This document shows positions 37,510-48,653 of a stretch of 64,000 bases of DNA, in pieces. The stretch lies in the NCBI RefSeq assembly GCF_963678635.1, contig NC_087066.1:22663996-22727995 (forward strand). Direction: 5' to 3'. Positions within the stretch are counted from its first letter, which is position 1, and each line of letters opens with the position of its first letter. The translations under genes and the position numbers were made by a program. The stretch comes from Symsagittifera roscoffensis (taxonomy: Eukaryota > Xenacoelomorpha > Acoela > Convolutidae). The notes beneath the pieces were generated by a model, which had not been told where the DNA came from, ran no database searches, and saw only the letters and a list, made by a program, of their open reading frames with translations.

Positions 37510-38377
37510 TTGCCTAGTACTATAAAAATCTAGCCAACAGACAGTCGCGAAAGAGTCAATAAACGCAAGGAGACAAAAAAAACATCGATCTATCGAAGAA
37601 AAAATAAAGTAGATCTTTCGAAGTAAAAATATTTATCTCCGAAACATCAGAGTTGCGAAGAAAAAATATATAGCCTTTGAACTCTTTCATTCCGCACGAA
37701 ATCTTAAAATAAAAATCCAAATTTAAATTCTATCACGTTTTTTGAAGTTGAAGCGCGTAATTTGCCTTCCTTTCAACAAACTAATTCGAACAGATTTTTA
37801 TAAAACCAAGTATGAATATTGGCAATTATACGTGCATTATTATGCATGCAACTTTACGCGTCTAGTTACTCCTGTAAAGTGCTGTAATCATAAAAGTTTT
37901 GTCCATTCCGAAATTTTGCGTTGGTATCAAGTTCTGTGTGAAAAGACCCGAATTCAACGTTTTTACGAACCTTTAAAGTAGTCAAAACCGTCAACCAATC
38001 ACAAATCTTCAATCAAGCTTTCGAAAGTGGAACCTACCCAATCCTCCGATATCGTAGTCTTTTCGAAATGAGGAGATAAAAATACATCGTGATAAAAAAC
38101 TAAATTTCTTGCAAGTGAAAAAGTAAAAGATTTACAATTATTTAAATCTGCCCTCTTGATTTGCGGGCGAATTACAATCTAAGCTACATGCGTGTTAATT
38201 TAATCCGCGATTATGTAAAGATTAGATTAAACTTTTGAGGCTTCCAGAGTTGTCTTGAATGCTAAGTTTAAAAATCCTGACAAATTTCTTTCAAAAGATA
38301 AACGCGAGTTTTCTGAGAAAGGAATGTGATGACTACAGGTTAGAACAGAATTTGGTGACAGAGTAAGATAGATTATT
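37510..38377. other. AT-rich region downstream of the CPPED1 gene
   Basis: It starts with part of another dispersed-module copy (37530-37800). The 79-aa ORF at 37742-37981 (plus) has no recognisable domain. Directly before 38378 lies the CPPED1 3' UTR; no clear polyadenylation signal was picked out. Confidence 0.35.
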
Positions 38378-39319
38378 TCATTTGATTTCAGCAATACTTG
38401 CTATAGGTGTGACCAGTTCTTCCAGAGACTTCAAATGGTGTTCAGATGAAGTTTCGGATACTGTTACAAAACGAACGGCAGGTTTCGTGCGAGGCTCTGT
38501 CCAGCAGTCTTCCAAACCAGGAAGAATAGTGTCATTGCCTAGTTGACAACCAACAGCGGTCGTCACAATTACTTCTAGACGCCTGTCTGTATCACTAGGG
38601 TACCAACCTCCAGCATTATTGTGGTAATGACCGCAAAACAGTTTAGACACACCGGCATTCATTAGTCTATCTAGCAAGTTCTTTCGAACAGACATTTCTA
38701 GGTTGAAGTACTGCTTTGCTTCATCAGCGCTACGTAAGAATGGAGGTATGTGTTGGTACGCAAAAGAGTGTTTTGCATAGGAAGCCTTTTGTAGCTGTAG
38801 GTCCAGCCAAGCCGAATGTTCAGAACTTTCTTCGCGACAATGAGCGTCGTCTTCAAGGTACTGCGAGTTGATCACGATGTGAAATGTCCCATCGATCCAA
38901 AAAGAAAAATAATCATCTCCGAAAGTTTCTCGGTATTTGGCGATTGTATATTGTGTCGGCGAATTTCCTATATCATGATTACCACAAACGCAAACAAGTG
39001 GAACATTTTGGCTCAGGTGCATAAAAGAACGTACAAAATCCCTTTCTTGTTCTTCGCGACGCTCTTCATTTGGAAAAGCATTCACTAAGTCGCCACATAT
39101 AATTATAAACCGTGGCAACTGTTGGCACTCATTTACATAATTAACTAGCGTACGTATCCGACTCATTTCTTGCTCCCATGATAAATTCTTTATATGTTCA
39201 CCTGAGATTGACGCTTCAAGGCCTAACTGAGTGTCAGCTCCAACAATGAACCAAAAATCTTTCTTCCATGAGGTGCCATGTTGATGGCCAAGAAGCTGGT
39301 GGCTCGCTGCTTTAATCAT
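38378..39319 (-). CDS. CPPED1: CPPED1-like calcineurin-type metallophosphoesterase
   Basis: CPPED1 is a cytosolic Ser/Thr phosphatase, reported to act on AKT1. The intronless ORF encodes 313 aa, about the same as human CPPED1 (314 aa), with ATG at 39319. All metal-site motifs of the metallophosphoesterase fold are present in order: FIVGADTQLGL (Asp29), ICGDLVNAFP (Asp77), CGNHDIGN (Asn114-His115), FAYQHIP (His190) and FCGHYHNNAGG (His231, His233). The family-specific stretch FGDDYFSFWIDG follows the GNHD motif. It is likely functional. The next gene on the same strand lies about 270 bp upstream. Confidence 0.9.
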   Translation of the reverse strand: MIKAASHQLLGHQHGTSWKKDFWFIVGADTQLGLEASISGEHIKNLSWEQEMSRIRTLVNYVNECQQLPRFIIICGDLVNAFPNEERREEQERDFVRSFMHLSQNVPLVCVCGNHDIGNSPTQYTIAKYRETFGDDYFSFWIDGTFHIVINSQYLEDDAHCREESSEHSAWLDLQLQKASYAKHSFAYQHIPPFLRSADEAKQYFNLEMSVRKNLLDRLMNAGVSKLFCGHYHNNAGGWYPSDTDRRLEVIVTTAVGCQLGNDTILPGLEDCWTEPRTKPAVRFVTVSETSSEHHLKSLEELVTPIASIAEIK

Positions 39320-39590
39320 TCAACTGAAATAATCACAATAATGAACATTTACTCAATAAGTTGTTACTATTACGATTCTGATCATTAGCTGTGGCAGTTT
39401 ATTACTATTTATGTATTAATCTATGATGGTTTATGCTGGTTTGTGCACATTTTTAGGATTGTTTTTTTTAAAAAACTATTTGCCAGTTGAAAGTATTTTC
39501 AAATGTACAATTGTAATTCAAATTAAGATGATAATTATTTTCAAATACACCCAAATTTAGTATTACAAGTTTACACATTTAATAATAATA

Positions 39591-40190
39591 TCAGTATCTT
39601 ACGAAATTTCCATTAAAGAAAATTGAAAAATCTCCATGAAGTTTTTCCATAGGTTGCCACTGTTGGATCATCTTTAAATAATAGTAGATAATAATCCTTA
39701 AAAGTTGTTTTCGCTTTACTGTACGTAAGGATATTCTTGAAATTAATTTGGTCATCATGTAACCTGTTCCAAATTGATACGTATAGGATTGTACGTGTTT
39801 TATGTTTTCAGGCACTGATGATAAATTTGTTAATTCGACAATAATTTGACCATTGACTAAAACGAAACACCTCTTGGCGAAAACGAAATTAGTTGTTACA
39901 TACATAATTTCAGTAATATTTGTAAATACAAGGAGGTTAGATGCTACTACAAACAGGGAACATGTATAACTCAAACAATACAGAAAAAAATACTAGCAAA
40001 ATTTGATCGTCATATGATCAAAGGTTTTACTAAAGTCAAAAAGGGTGAAATGATAAAAATCATCGTCTAAAATCAGTTCCAATAGGTTCTTCTGGGTCGC
40101 ATTGCAAAGTTTCTCGGAGACATGCAGCCATACCTCTCTGGATCGCGATTCCAAGTCTTTGGCGTAAGAAAACGGTTGCTCTAAGCTCAT
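39591..40190 (-). CDS. Unrecognised two-exon gene, predicted 171 aa
   Basis: Two minus-strand ORFs (39993-40190 and 39591-39974) lie in one frame separated by a TAG. A predicted intron of 84 nt, donor GTAAAA at 40030 and pyrimidine-rich acceptor CCCTGTTTGTAG ending at 39947, removes that stop. It joins ..HFTLFDF to IASNLLVFTN in phase. Exon 1 is 40031-40190 (ATG at 40190, MSLEQPFSYAKDLESRS), exon 2 is 39591-39946. The protein has a charged helical N-terminus, a central beta-rich-looking stretch (ITEIMYVTTNFVFAKRCFVL) and a basic helical C-terminus. I recognise no family. Same-strand proximity to CPPED1 suggests a real locus. Confidence 0.45.
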
Positions 40191-40446
40191 TAGTCGCCTT
40201 GTGATCTTTTTTCCGAAATAATTATGCTTGGTCTGGCTTTTTCTTCCGCTGATCGAAATAATAGTTTTAAAAAATTCATACCCATAGGCCAGTCGGTCAT
40301 ATTTGGAAGTTTGACCTTGAGCAATACGGACAACGTAATTCTGGGGTGAAATGTAATTTTTTAAAAATTCGAATTGAGCCTGTCATGCTCAACTTTTTCG
40401 CGAAAACTGAAAATCTCAGAAATACAAGATGAGAACGACCGAATAA

Positions 40447-41178
40447 AAAACGCGGGAATGTGGTCAAATTTAGCAGCGGGAAATTGCTATTCGCAATTTC
40501 CGATACTTAATTACAACGAGAGTAGAGCTGTCCTATCCTGATATAGGAAACAGAGCGATTACAAGAGAAGAGCGAATCAATTAATACTGGACCAGAGTGA
40601 ACCTTCGGTGGAAAGGTAGACAACCCAATGGTTCAGACCCCAAACTCAATTCTCAAGCTAAAACTTGTTCGATTAGAACTTATTAAGTCAAACTTATTTC
40701 ACCATTTATTCTCAAGTTGCTTTTAATTGAGTTATCTCAAACTCTCGAGTGTGCCGATATGTGAGTACTCAATTTAGTTTTTCGAGTGTGTTATATAATT
40801 TTTATGTTGAGATAAGGAGAGTTTTAGGTTGATTCATCTGAAATGGATCAAAAATCCACTGTCCAATAAAAAAGTAACTTAACGGATTGTTCCAACCCTG
40901 TTTTTAACGGCGTTCGCGTATTTTGGGTATTTTTGAGACCTAAGTATGGGGACGTTCTTATTTTCTAGAGTGGGGGGGTATTTTGGTAGTGACCTTTAAG
41001 CTGTAACGGATTCTAGTCGCATGTCGCAAGCGAACCGAATTGGCTCCGACCGTTTTGAGTTAGAAAATTACAAGAGATAGTGTCCCTGACTCTTGAGTCA
41101 ATGGTTATAGGGCCTATTTTTCTTAAGCCTCATGTGTGACTGCAGTAGACGAATGTTACATAGTGTTTTTATGGCGCT
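40447..41178 (+). repeat. Candidate 5' LTR, or left copy of a 733-bp direct repeat
   Basis: About 730 bp match 51499-52231 at roughly 90% by eye, starting AAACGCGGGAA and ending TAGTGTTTTTATGGC. Both copies contain an AATAAA near the middle-left (about 40866). Flanking a pol-coding region in direct orientation fits LTRs of the Ty3/Gypsy-class element. However, the termini are not clean TG..CA ends, no target-site duplication was found, and related coding sequence appears to continue past the right copy. A separate insertion is the alternative. Confidence 0.5.
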
Positions 41179-41639
41179 CTTGGGTGTTTACGACATCAAG
41201 ACTACGGAGTCGAACCCACTTGAGACAGCTTCGGGCTGAATGCCCATTCTAGAGTACCGGCGGTGCGGTTCGACAGGAACGTGCAAACCTTCCGGTTGTA
41301 CCGTGATAGCTTTTTAAGATAACTCGAGAAAACTTCCTGGTACGCTCTCCGAATGAGGCTTAGCTAACCGTGTAAGGGGGTAACTAGGGGGACGAAAAAA
41401 CGAGCAAAAGACAAAAAGCGAAACAAAAACCGAAAAAGAATAGAAAAAGGAACAAAAACCATAAAACAAAAAAATACAGTGACTTTGACAGCAGATTAGT
41501 TGGGTCAAACTTTTATATTAATTAAATAGTATACCCATATTGTTTTATACGAACGATCGTTTCGATCAATTCAGCAATTTAATAAGGTGCCCGAGTGTGG
41601 GGCGTTGCTAAAGGTTTTCAGATAGATTGCAACTTAGGT

Positions 41640-41836
41640 GGACCACTAGGAGACTTAACTGGAAGAGGTGACCTGTCGAGTAGGAAAGTGGTTCACAGGG
41701 ACTTAGCTGGACCACTAGGAGACTTAACTGGAAGAGGTGACCAGTCGAGTAGGAAAGTGGTTCACAGGGACTTAGCTGGACTATTAGGAGACTTGACTGG
41801 AACAGGTGACCAGCCAAGTGGGAAAGTGGTGCTGGT
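41640..41836 (+). repeat. Three tandem copies of a 69-bp unit in the leader
   Basis: Units start at 41640, 41709 and 41778 with GGACCACTAGGAGACTTAAC or a close variant; the third is partial and diverged. The unit length is divisible by three, so an ORF (41595-41945) stays open through all copies with a 23-aa repeat. I do not take it as a protein. Confidence 0.8.
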
Positions 41837-42659
41837 GATCAGGTGCAGGACACGTCAAGGAGACAAGCAGCACGGAATCAGAACAACAAGAGAGGACGGG
41901 GGTGTTGTCAAGTTGGTCAAACGGGTATCGTTAAAATCCACATAGGAGATAAGTGTAAAATTGGACAAGCGGAAACCCACTGTTTTGAGGAACGTTTTTA
42001 CTCAAGCAGAGCCTGGAAACAGGTTCTACGGTTTTCTCTAATGAGGTTTAGCACCCGGCGCTTAAGGTGATTTTCAGCTTAAGAGGGGGCTAAAGAGGGG
42101 GGAGGTTAGAAGGGGGGGCTGGTTAGATTAGAGATTGGCGGTTGTAAATTGTAAAAAGGGGGTAAACATTAGAGTAACTAATTGATCGACATCGTCGATT
42201 TAGTTACATTAGAATCTTACACGCGTTGATTATAAGACGCAGATACCCATATTTAATATCGAATTAAGGTAGGTACCCTGGTCGGATCGGGTGTGGGGAA
42301 CGGAAGTAGACAATTTTTGTGATACCCCATAAGATTGCTAGCAGGGGGAGGAAAACGCGTGGCAATCAGGTACCAGACGTTTTTTCTAATAAAAGATTGA
42401 CACAAGTCACCTTTGAATTTTAGGTTGGCTTATCTTTCTGTTTTTATTTTTTTCCCTGTTTAAATTTTCACGTTTTTGGTAAAAAATTTTAATCGGTTTT
42501 GAACAAACAGGTGATCACAAGACACCCCCGAACAAGTTGGGTTTCAACTTGCATCAAAATATCAAAAGGGAGATAAATACAGGGGGTTAAAAATTGAAAC
42601 TTTTGGCCAGTAAGGTTGGGGTTTTTTTTGGGACATTTTTTTTACTAGAGCTCAAGTGG

Positions 42660-43580
42660 TGGTGGTGGAGAAGTCCTGGGACAGTACCGAAGAGTCTTGG
42701 GACAGTACAGTCTTGGGACAGTACAGTCTTGGAACAGTGGTCTTGGGACAGTACCAGGAAGCCTTGGGACAGTACAGAGTCTTGGGACGGTACAGTCTTG
42801 GGACAGTAGTCTTGGGACGGTCGTCTTGGGACAGTACAGACTTGGGCCAGTAGTCTTGGGACAGCAGTCTTGGGATGGTACAGTCTTGAGACAGTAGTCT
42901 TGGGACGGCAATCTTGGGACAATGCAGTCTTCGGACGGTGCAGTCTTGGGACAGTGCAGTCTTGGGACAGTACGGTCTTGGGACAGTAGTCTTGGGACAG
43001 TGCAGTCTTGAGACAGTAGTCTTGGGACAGTGCAGTCTTGGGACAGTGGCCTTGAGACAGTGCAGTCTTGGGACGGTACAGTCGTGGGCCAGTAGTCTTA
43101 AGACAGTGCAGTCTTGGGACGGTGGTCTTGGGACAGTGCAATCTTGGGACAATGGTCTTGGGACAGTGCAGTCTTGGGACAGTACAGTCTTGGGATAGTA
43201 GTCTTGGGACAGTGCAGTCTTGGGATGGTGGTCTTGGGACGGTGCAGTCTTGGGACAGTAGTCTTGGGACAGTAGTCTTGCGACAGTACAGTCTTGGGAC
43301 GGTAGTCTTGGGACAGTACCAAGAAGTCCTGGAAGTATCGGGCAGTCTTGGGACAGTACCAAGAAGTCCTGGGACAGTACCGGAGAGTCTTGGGTCGGCA
43401 CGAGAAAGTCTTGGGACAGTTCAGAGAAGTCTTGGGACAGCATGAGAGAGTCTTGGGACAGCACGAGAGAGTCTTGGGACAGTGCATAGAAGTCTTGGGA
43501 CAGTACCAGGAAGTCTTGGGACGGTACAAAAAAGTTGTGTGACGGTACTAAAAGGTCTTGGGACAGTGCGAAAAAGCTCA
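42660..43580 (+). repeat. Minisatellite with core TCTTGGGACAG
   Basis: More than 50 copies of an 11-nt core TCTTGGGACAG are joined by short linkers, giving steps mostly of 14 (linker TAG or TGG) or 16 (linker TACAG or TGCAG), and of 22-24 near the ends. No stop codons fall in several frames on both strands, which produces long artefactual ORFs. The array sits in the leader of the Gypsy-class element, about 270 bp before the first gag-side ORF. Confidence 0.9.
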
Positions 43581-43828
43581 CCGCTCAATCAAAAGAAAAG
43601 AGACCCGTCAGAACGATTAAAATCAAAAAAATCTACTCTAATAAGATCACGAATTGAACATTTATTTTACTGAAGAGAATTAGGAATATTTTTAGAATTT
43701 TTGTCCTTAGAAGAGAAATTTGTAAATAATAATATTGTAGATAGAAAAAATCGTAAATAAAAATTATGAGGTGAAGTAGGGTACCGATAGCAGAAAAAAG
43801 AGTTATAGAGTCAAAGACAAAACATAAC

Positions 43829-44865
43829 TTGTCGCAACGAAAAGCGATGGCGTCGGACCAAAAAGTAATAAGAAAGAACTTTTCAGTGAGCATGGCCTAC
43901 ACAAGAAGCGCAAAGGAAAGCAAAACGAGAGGAAGCGCTGAGGAGGGACAAACGGAACCTGCTATAGGAATTGATCTTGAGACACCAGATCAGTGTGTTG
44001 ATGAGGTGGAGAAGAAGACAACGGAGTCGACACCAATGCCGAATGCAGAAGAACAAAAGCAAAAGACGATGGAATTCTCGCCGATAGACACTGTGGGGGA
44101 CACGACGGCCAACACGCCAGAAACGATAAAGGACGAGTCTCAAACGAAAAGAACGTCATTCACAGAGAGGATCGCAATGATGGTCGGAATGAAATCAAGA
44201 GACATAGTGGAGGAAGAAACGAAGGCCGAGAAAGGAAAAACGTTTGGAACAGTTTCCACGATAACAACAGAGGCCAACCAAGACGATGATCAGGTCAAAC
44301 ATGGGGTAACAGCTGGTCATGGGGCAACAGCTGACCATGAAACATTAACTCCTCTTGAGCTGGGCAATTTAATGGCGAAGTTAGATCAGATCGACAAATA
44401 ACTAAAGTGCAGCGAGGAGGATTAAGAAGTGATAAGGAAGGAAATAAGATACAACAAAAACGAGTACCTGGACAACTATTTTAACCTGGCAAGGGCGACG
44501 GAGGAAAAGCTTCAGCAGATGTCAGACAAGGTAGAGGCCACTGACAAAGACCGAGAGAAGAACATCAAGAAAGACATGCAAGAAATGAAGCAACGGTATG
44601 ACACCGTGAACAGTAATCTAGGGAATCTGGAGAGGAGGATGGACACTATGAGCAGACACCAGGCGGAGAGTTCGTGTGCCATACAGTCCAAACTGGATGT
44701 CATCTTGAGAAACTCTATAAACAAGACAATCTGGTAACAAATCGAACACAAGGCAACATAGTCGATTTCGTGGAAGCACAACGGAACAAACGGGAGTCAA
44801 CACCGTTACCGTTAACCCGGGATGCAGCAAGCACAGCACTGGGGAGGGGGGCAAGACAATTATGA
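43829..44865 (+). pseudogene. Gag-side N-terminal region of the Gypsy-class element
   Basis: The ORF 43829-44401 is acidic and Thr-rich (KAEKGKTFGTVSTITTEAN). After two in-frame stops (TAA at 44399 and TAA at about 44432) the same frame continues 44429-44737 as a Lys/Glu-rich coiled coil (EEKLQQMSDKVEATDKDREK). A third ORF in another frame (44674-44865) overlaps the next start by ATGA. This is probably one ancestral N-terminal gag extension, now broken. Confidence 0.5.
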
Positions 44866-45632
44866 AGAGTGGATCCGCAAATACGACGAGTGGTCCAGGG
44901 GATTCCACGACGAACAATAATGTGGGACCGGATGCCATGACGAGGGCGAGCACCTGGGAAATGATGAACAGGACACTGGAGGCCTTCGCCACGAGGAACA
45001 CCGACTCGAGTGAAAGAGGAGGTGGCACATCCAGGAAAACCTTGAAGAAGCCAAAAGAGTTTAAAGATGACTCAGATGGGCGCATCGACACATGGGTAGA
45101 AGTCATGAGACTACACCTGGAACAAGACAACTTGAATGACGAGAGACAAGCCTGCACAGCGATACTCAGCAATTTAGAAGGAACGGCGTTGAAATGTGTA
45201 GTTGCAAAGAAGAAAAAGGAACACGACACTGCGGACAAGATCTTCGAGATATTGTTGAATCGATTCGGGTCAGGCATGAAGGGTCACCAAGCGATGATGA
45301 CATTTGAAAAGAGAAGGCAAAGGGACGATGAATCAATTGATCGGTTCCTGGATGATCTTGAGAGCTTGAGACGAAGGAGTGATCCTGAAGAGTCAACAAA
45401 CAAAAGGAACTTTAGCATCGCCTCGAAGTTCATCGATGGGGTAAAAAGTGACGACTTGAGAACAATGTTGGCAACGTACTATACACTGTCAAAAGATAAT
45501 GCACCAACTCCAGAAGAGATGAGGCAGAAGTCAAGAGAGTACATGCTAATGAAACCCAAGAAATACTCGTACTCAGATAACAGGAATATGCAAGGGGGGT
45601 CAACCACAAAGGTCGTCATGTTACAAGGCTAG
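44862..45632 (+). CDS. Gag capsid-like protein of the Gypsy-class element
   Basis: The 256-aa ORF contains a retrotransposon gag-like segment: WVEVMRLHLEQDNL, AILSNLEGTALKCVV, DKIFEILLNRFGS and MMTFEKRRQRDDESIDRFLD, in the order expected of Ty3-type capsid C-terminal domains. It should form the particle shell. This ORF is intact, although its neighbours on both sides are shifted in frame. Confidence 0.65.
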   Translation: MKSGSANTTSGPGDSTTNNNVGPDAMTRASTWEMMNRTLEAFATRNTDSSERGGGTSRKTLKKPKEFKDDSDGRIDTWVEVMRLHLEQDNLNDERQACTAILSNLEGTALKCVVAKKKKEHDTADKIFEILLNRFGSGMKGHQAMMTFEKRRQRDDESIDRFLDDLESLRRRSDPEESTNKRNFSIASKFIDGVKSDDLRTMLATYYTLSKDNAPTPEEMRQKSREYMLMKPKKYSYSDNRNMQGGSTTKVVMLQG

Positions 45633-45639
45633 AGATGAC

Positions 45640-46679
45640 ATGGACAAACGTAGATCATGTGCAAATTGCGGGTCAGCGGATCATCACGTGGCGGATTGCA
45701 CGACGTACAAGCAGGGCATGAAGAGTCTAGGATATGTACCGGATGAGGAAGATATGAGCCAGATGGAAGAACACAAGTTCTATAGTGGCTTGATCATCAA
45801 AATAAGTGCGAGATGCTTCTTCTGCAGTCAAGAGGGGCACTCAGGCTGGACTGTCCATTGTTTTGGAAAGCAGTCAAGAACCAGAGTCACCCCAAGCACA
45901 AGTTGGCGTTGGCGGCGGTGCAGAACCAGAGAAACAGACAAACTGAGTTTGAAACAAAAAACTCGGAGGCACCGAGTGCGGAATTACCGACCACGACGGT
46001 GAAGGCTGTAACGCAAGTCAGCAGTGCCATGGAGGCCAAGGCCATGAATTCTCTGGAGATAAATTATGAGAGAGCAGCTGCAGAGACCATCAACAAAGTG
46101 AAACAAGACCTAGCCACGAAGGAAATCGTGCAACGATTGAAACAGGAGATTGAAAGGCAGAAGTTGAACGAGACGTTAAGTGGGCTAGTGCCAAAGCCAG
46201 AAGCCGAAGTGGGAGCGACAAAGAGTGGAAATTGCAACACTCTGAAAATGGTGACGGGAAAGCCATTCGGCATAACGAAGATTGGAGCCAGGATAATGTC
46301 AATAATCACAGTGGGCGGTCACGAAGTAACGAGGAATCTAAGCGAACCCAGCGATCAGACAATAATGCACATTGATGTGTACGCAGACTACTTAAGTGCA
46401 ATAAGTCCGCAGACAACTTCTAGAGCCCTGGGGGCACTACTGAAAAGAGGTGGCAGCAAGTCAGTCCGCGTCGAGAACAGATATACGGAAGCTTATGGTC
46501 CGCCTGAGGTGATGTTAAACTTAGACGGGATAAACATCTACACGAAAACCATAATAACATGCGACGAAGACCCAGCCGGACAGGTCTACGTGGGCAAAGA
46601 AGAACTGAAAGTGAGATCGATTGGACACTGCACCATGTTGGAAGAAGACGGAGGCAGATGTATCAGCACACGTGCTTGA
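45640..46679 (+). pseudogene. Nucleocapsid zinc knuckles and spacer (frameshifted)
   Basis: ORF 45640-46002 carries a CCHC knuckle CANCGSADHHVADC (CX2CX4HX4C). A second knuckle starts CFFCSQEGH but its last Cys (LDC) lies in the overlapping frame 45813-46679, so a frame change lies within or just after it near 45830. The second ORF continues with a helical Lys/Glu-rich spacer and leads toward the protease. Confidence 0.6.
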
Positions 46680-47058
46680 CATAAGTGGCAAGAAGACTCA
46701 GTTACGCGGGTTACTTGATATGGGAGCAGTCTTGAGTGTTATACCAATTGAAACTTGGGAGCGAATGGGTTTCAACAAGGTTGATTTGATAGACCCGAGA
46801 ATACGGCTGTCAGCTGCAAACAAAGGGGCGCTGCGGGTGCTAGGCAGAACATCAATAATAGCCCTAAACCTGGGGGAAAGCAACCTGTGGATGAGCTTTC
46901 TCGTGGTAGAAAACCTAGATGAGTCTGACCAATTCATTTTCGGCAGAGACTTCTTCAGGAACTTCGACGTAACGATTGATGTTAACAGTGCTATGTTCAG
47001 GATACGGAACCCGGATAGGAGGTACGCAATTAAAACAGTCAAAGTGCTGCTGTTTTAG
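46621..47058 (+). pseudogene. Retropepsin-like protease
   Basis: The active-site block reads LRGLLDMGAVLSVIP, where families normally have D-T/S-G. The flap and C-terminal ILG-type region (FIFGRDFFRNFDVTID) follow. The Thr/Ser to Met change at the catalytic loop would probably abolish activity. The ORF starts in a different frame from the upstream spacer. Confidence 0.65.
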
Positions 47059-47102
47059 GAAGATGCTTCTCGATAACCAAAAGCGGCCTCTGCGTCAGTG
47101 AC

Positions 47103-48653
47103 TTGTTGAATACTTTTGACATACCCATCACAATCCAGAGGAGAAGGAAGCTGGGATATGCTGTACCCGTGAAAACTCGATATGAAATGACTGAAAATGT
47201 AAAAGAGAATGAAGTACTTGAATGCCCCAATCATAGGGACAAGATTTGTATCTTGAGACGGTTGAAGAAAATAAAAGATTCATCAGGTCTTGTAAAATCA
47301 CTTAAGTCAGAGACAGACGATGGACTTTCGAGCTGTTCAAATTTCCCAGAAAGACCCACACTAGAGGAGATGGAATTGGATAAACCAGTTTTACCTGAAA
47401 TAGAGCACTTGAGGTGTAAGGTAACTGATGAACAGCTCGAGGCCATCAAGGACGTACTAGAGCGGAACGAGGACGTTTTTTCAAAACATAAGGCAGACAT
47501 TGGATATGAAATATGAAATAGAGCTTGAACATGAAATAGAGCTTGAGGAGTCTGCGGTACCGCACAAGGAGGGGGCGAGGCGCATGACCCCGCACAAATT
47601 GGATGCATGTAGAAAAGAAATAGTGACCTTACTAGAGTATGATATGATAGAACCATCCAAATCACCGTGGGCGTGTGGAATAGCGATGGCCAAAAAGAAA
47701 GGCGACCAATTGAGGTTTTGTTGTGACTTTCGTATCTGAACTCCGTCACGGTGAAGGATGCCTATCCCACACCTAGAATTGATGAGAGCCTCTCGAAGCT
47801 AGGTGATGCAAAAATTTTTACGACTCTTGATTTAGGATCGGCTTTCTGGCAGGTCCCACTGAGGAAGCAGGACAGGGACAAAACGGGGTTCGCCTGCGAG
47901 CTGGGGCTGTTTCAATGGAAACGGAAGCCGTTTGGTCTTTGCAATGCCACGGCTACATTTCAACGGTTGATGGCACACGCATTGATAGGTGTGACAAGGA
48001 AATACGGCAACCTGGTAATGTGCTACGTGGATGACGTGGCAATTGCGACGCTAACACTGGAGGACCTTATCGAGCGACTAGACGAGGTGTTTGCATGCAT
48101 GAAGAGGTCAGGACTAAAGTGCAAACCGTCAAAGTGCGAGATACTCAAGGACTCGATCAAAAACTTGGGAAGGATGGTCGACAGCCATGGCATCAGACCA
48201 GACCCAGATGCAGTAGAAGCGGTTCTGACTGGGAAATCGCCCAAGATGGAACATCAATTGATGAGCTTCCTGGGTTTTGCGAACTATTACAGGAAGTTCA
48301 TCAAGGGCTACGCGGACAAAGTATACCCGATGCAACAACTAATGAGGCACAAAGACAAGAAGTTCACGTGGAACAACGCGGCGGAAGAATCATTCCTGAG
48401 AATAAAGAAGGAGTTGTGCGAGGTACCGGTGCTAGGGATACCAACGGAAAAAGAAATGTACGTGCTGGACACGGATGCGTCGGTAGTCGCAATTTCTGGC
48501 ATTCTCCATCAAGAACAGGAATGGAACGGGAAGACAGTCTTAAGACCAAAAGCGTACGGGAGTAAAGTCTTGAGTGATACGGGAATGAAGTACGGGGCGC
48601 CAAAAGCAGATATGTTTGCGGTGGTTACCTTTGTCGAAAAATATAGAACATAA
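47103..48653 (+). pseudogene. Reverse transcriptase and RNase H start (interrupted)
   Basis: Pieces 47103-47516, 47500-47739 and 47751-48653 succeed each other with frame changes. RT blocks visible: FTTLDLGSAFWQVPL (first catalytic Asp), FGLCNATATFQRLM, the CYVDDVAI catalytic pair near 48025, and SFLGFANYYRKFI. The RNase H start (VLDTDASVVAISG) follows. The frame closes at a TAA (48651-48653) within the RNase H domain; the same frame reopens at once, so this is a simple nonsense change. Confidence 0.75.

Noticed and set aside
41255-41300. GGTTCGACAG as the TΨC arm of a tRNA
   Set aside because: No A box at proper distance and no cloverleaf could be formed by eye.
41640-41945. Repeated GRGD peptide in the 69-bp repeat ORF as integrin-binding motif
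   Set aside because: The ORF sits in an untranslated leader, starts in no clear context and carries no signal peptide; the motif is chance from the repeat.
42660-43580. CRISPR-like look of regularly spaced cores
   Set aside because: Core of 11 nt and linkers of 3-13 nt without unique spacers, in a eukaryotic retroelement leader; a minisatellite.
42587-43581. Long ORFs on both strands (up to 309 aa) with repeating SQDCTVPRL or LGTVQSW units
   Set aside because: They are translations of the minisatellite, present in several frames on both strands at once, without a start context or any domain.
44396-44435. TAA CTA in the gag-side ORF as programmed readthrough
   Set aside because: A second TAA follows in the same frame about 30 nt later, so readthrough would not produce a longer product.
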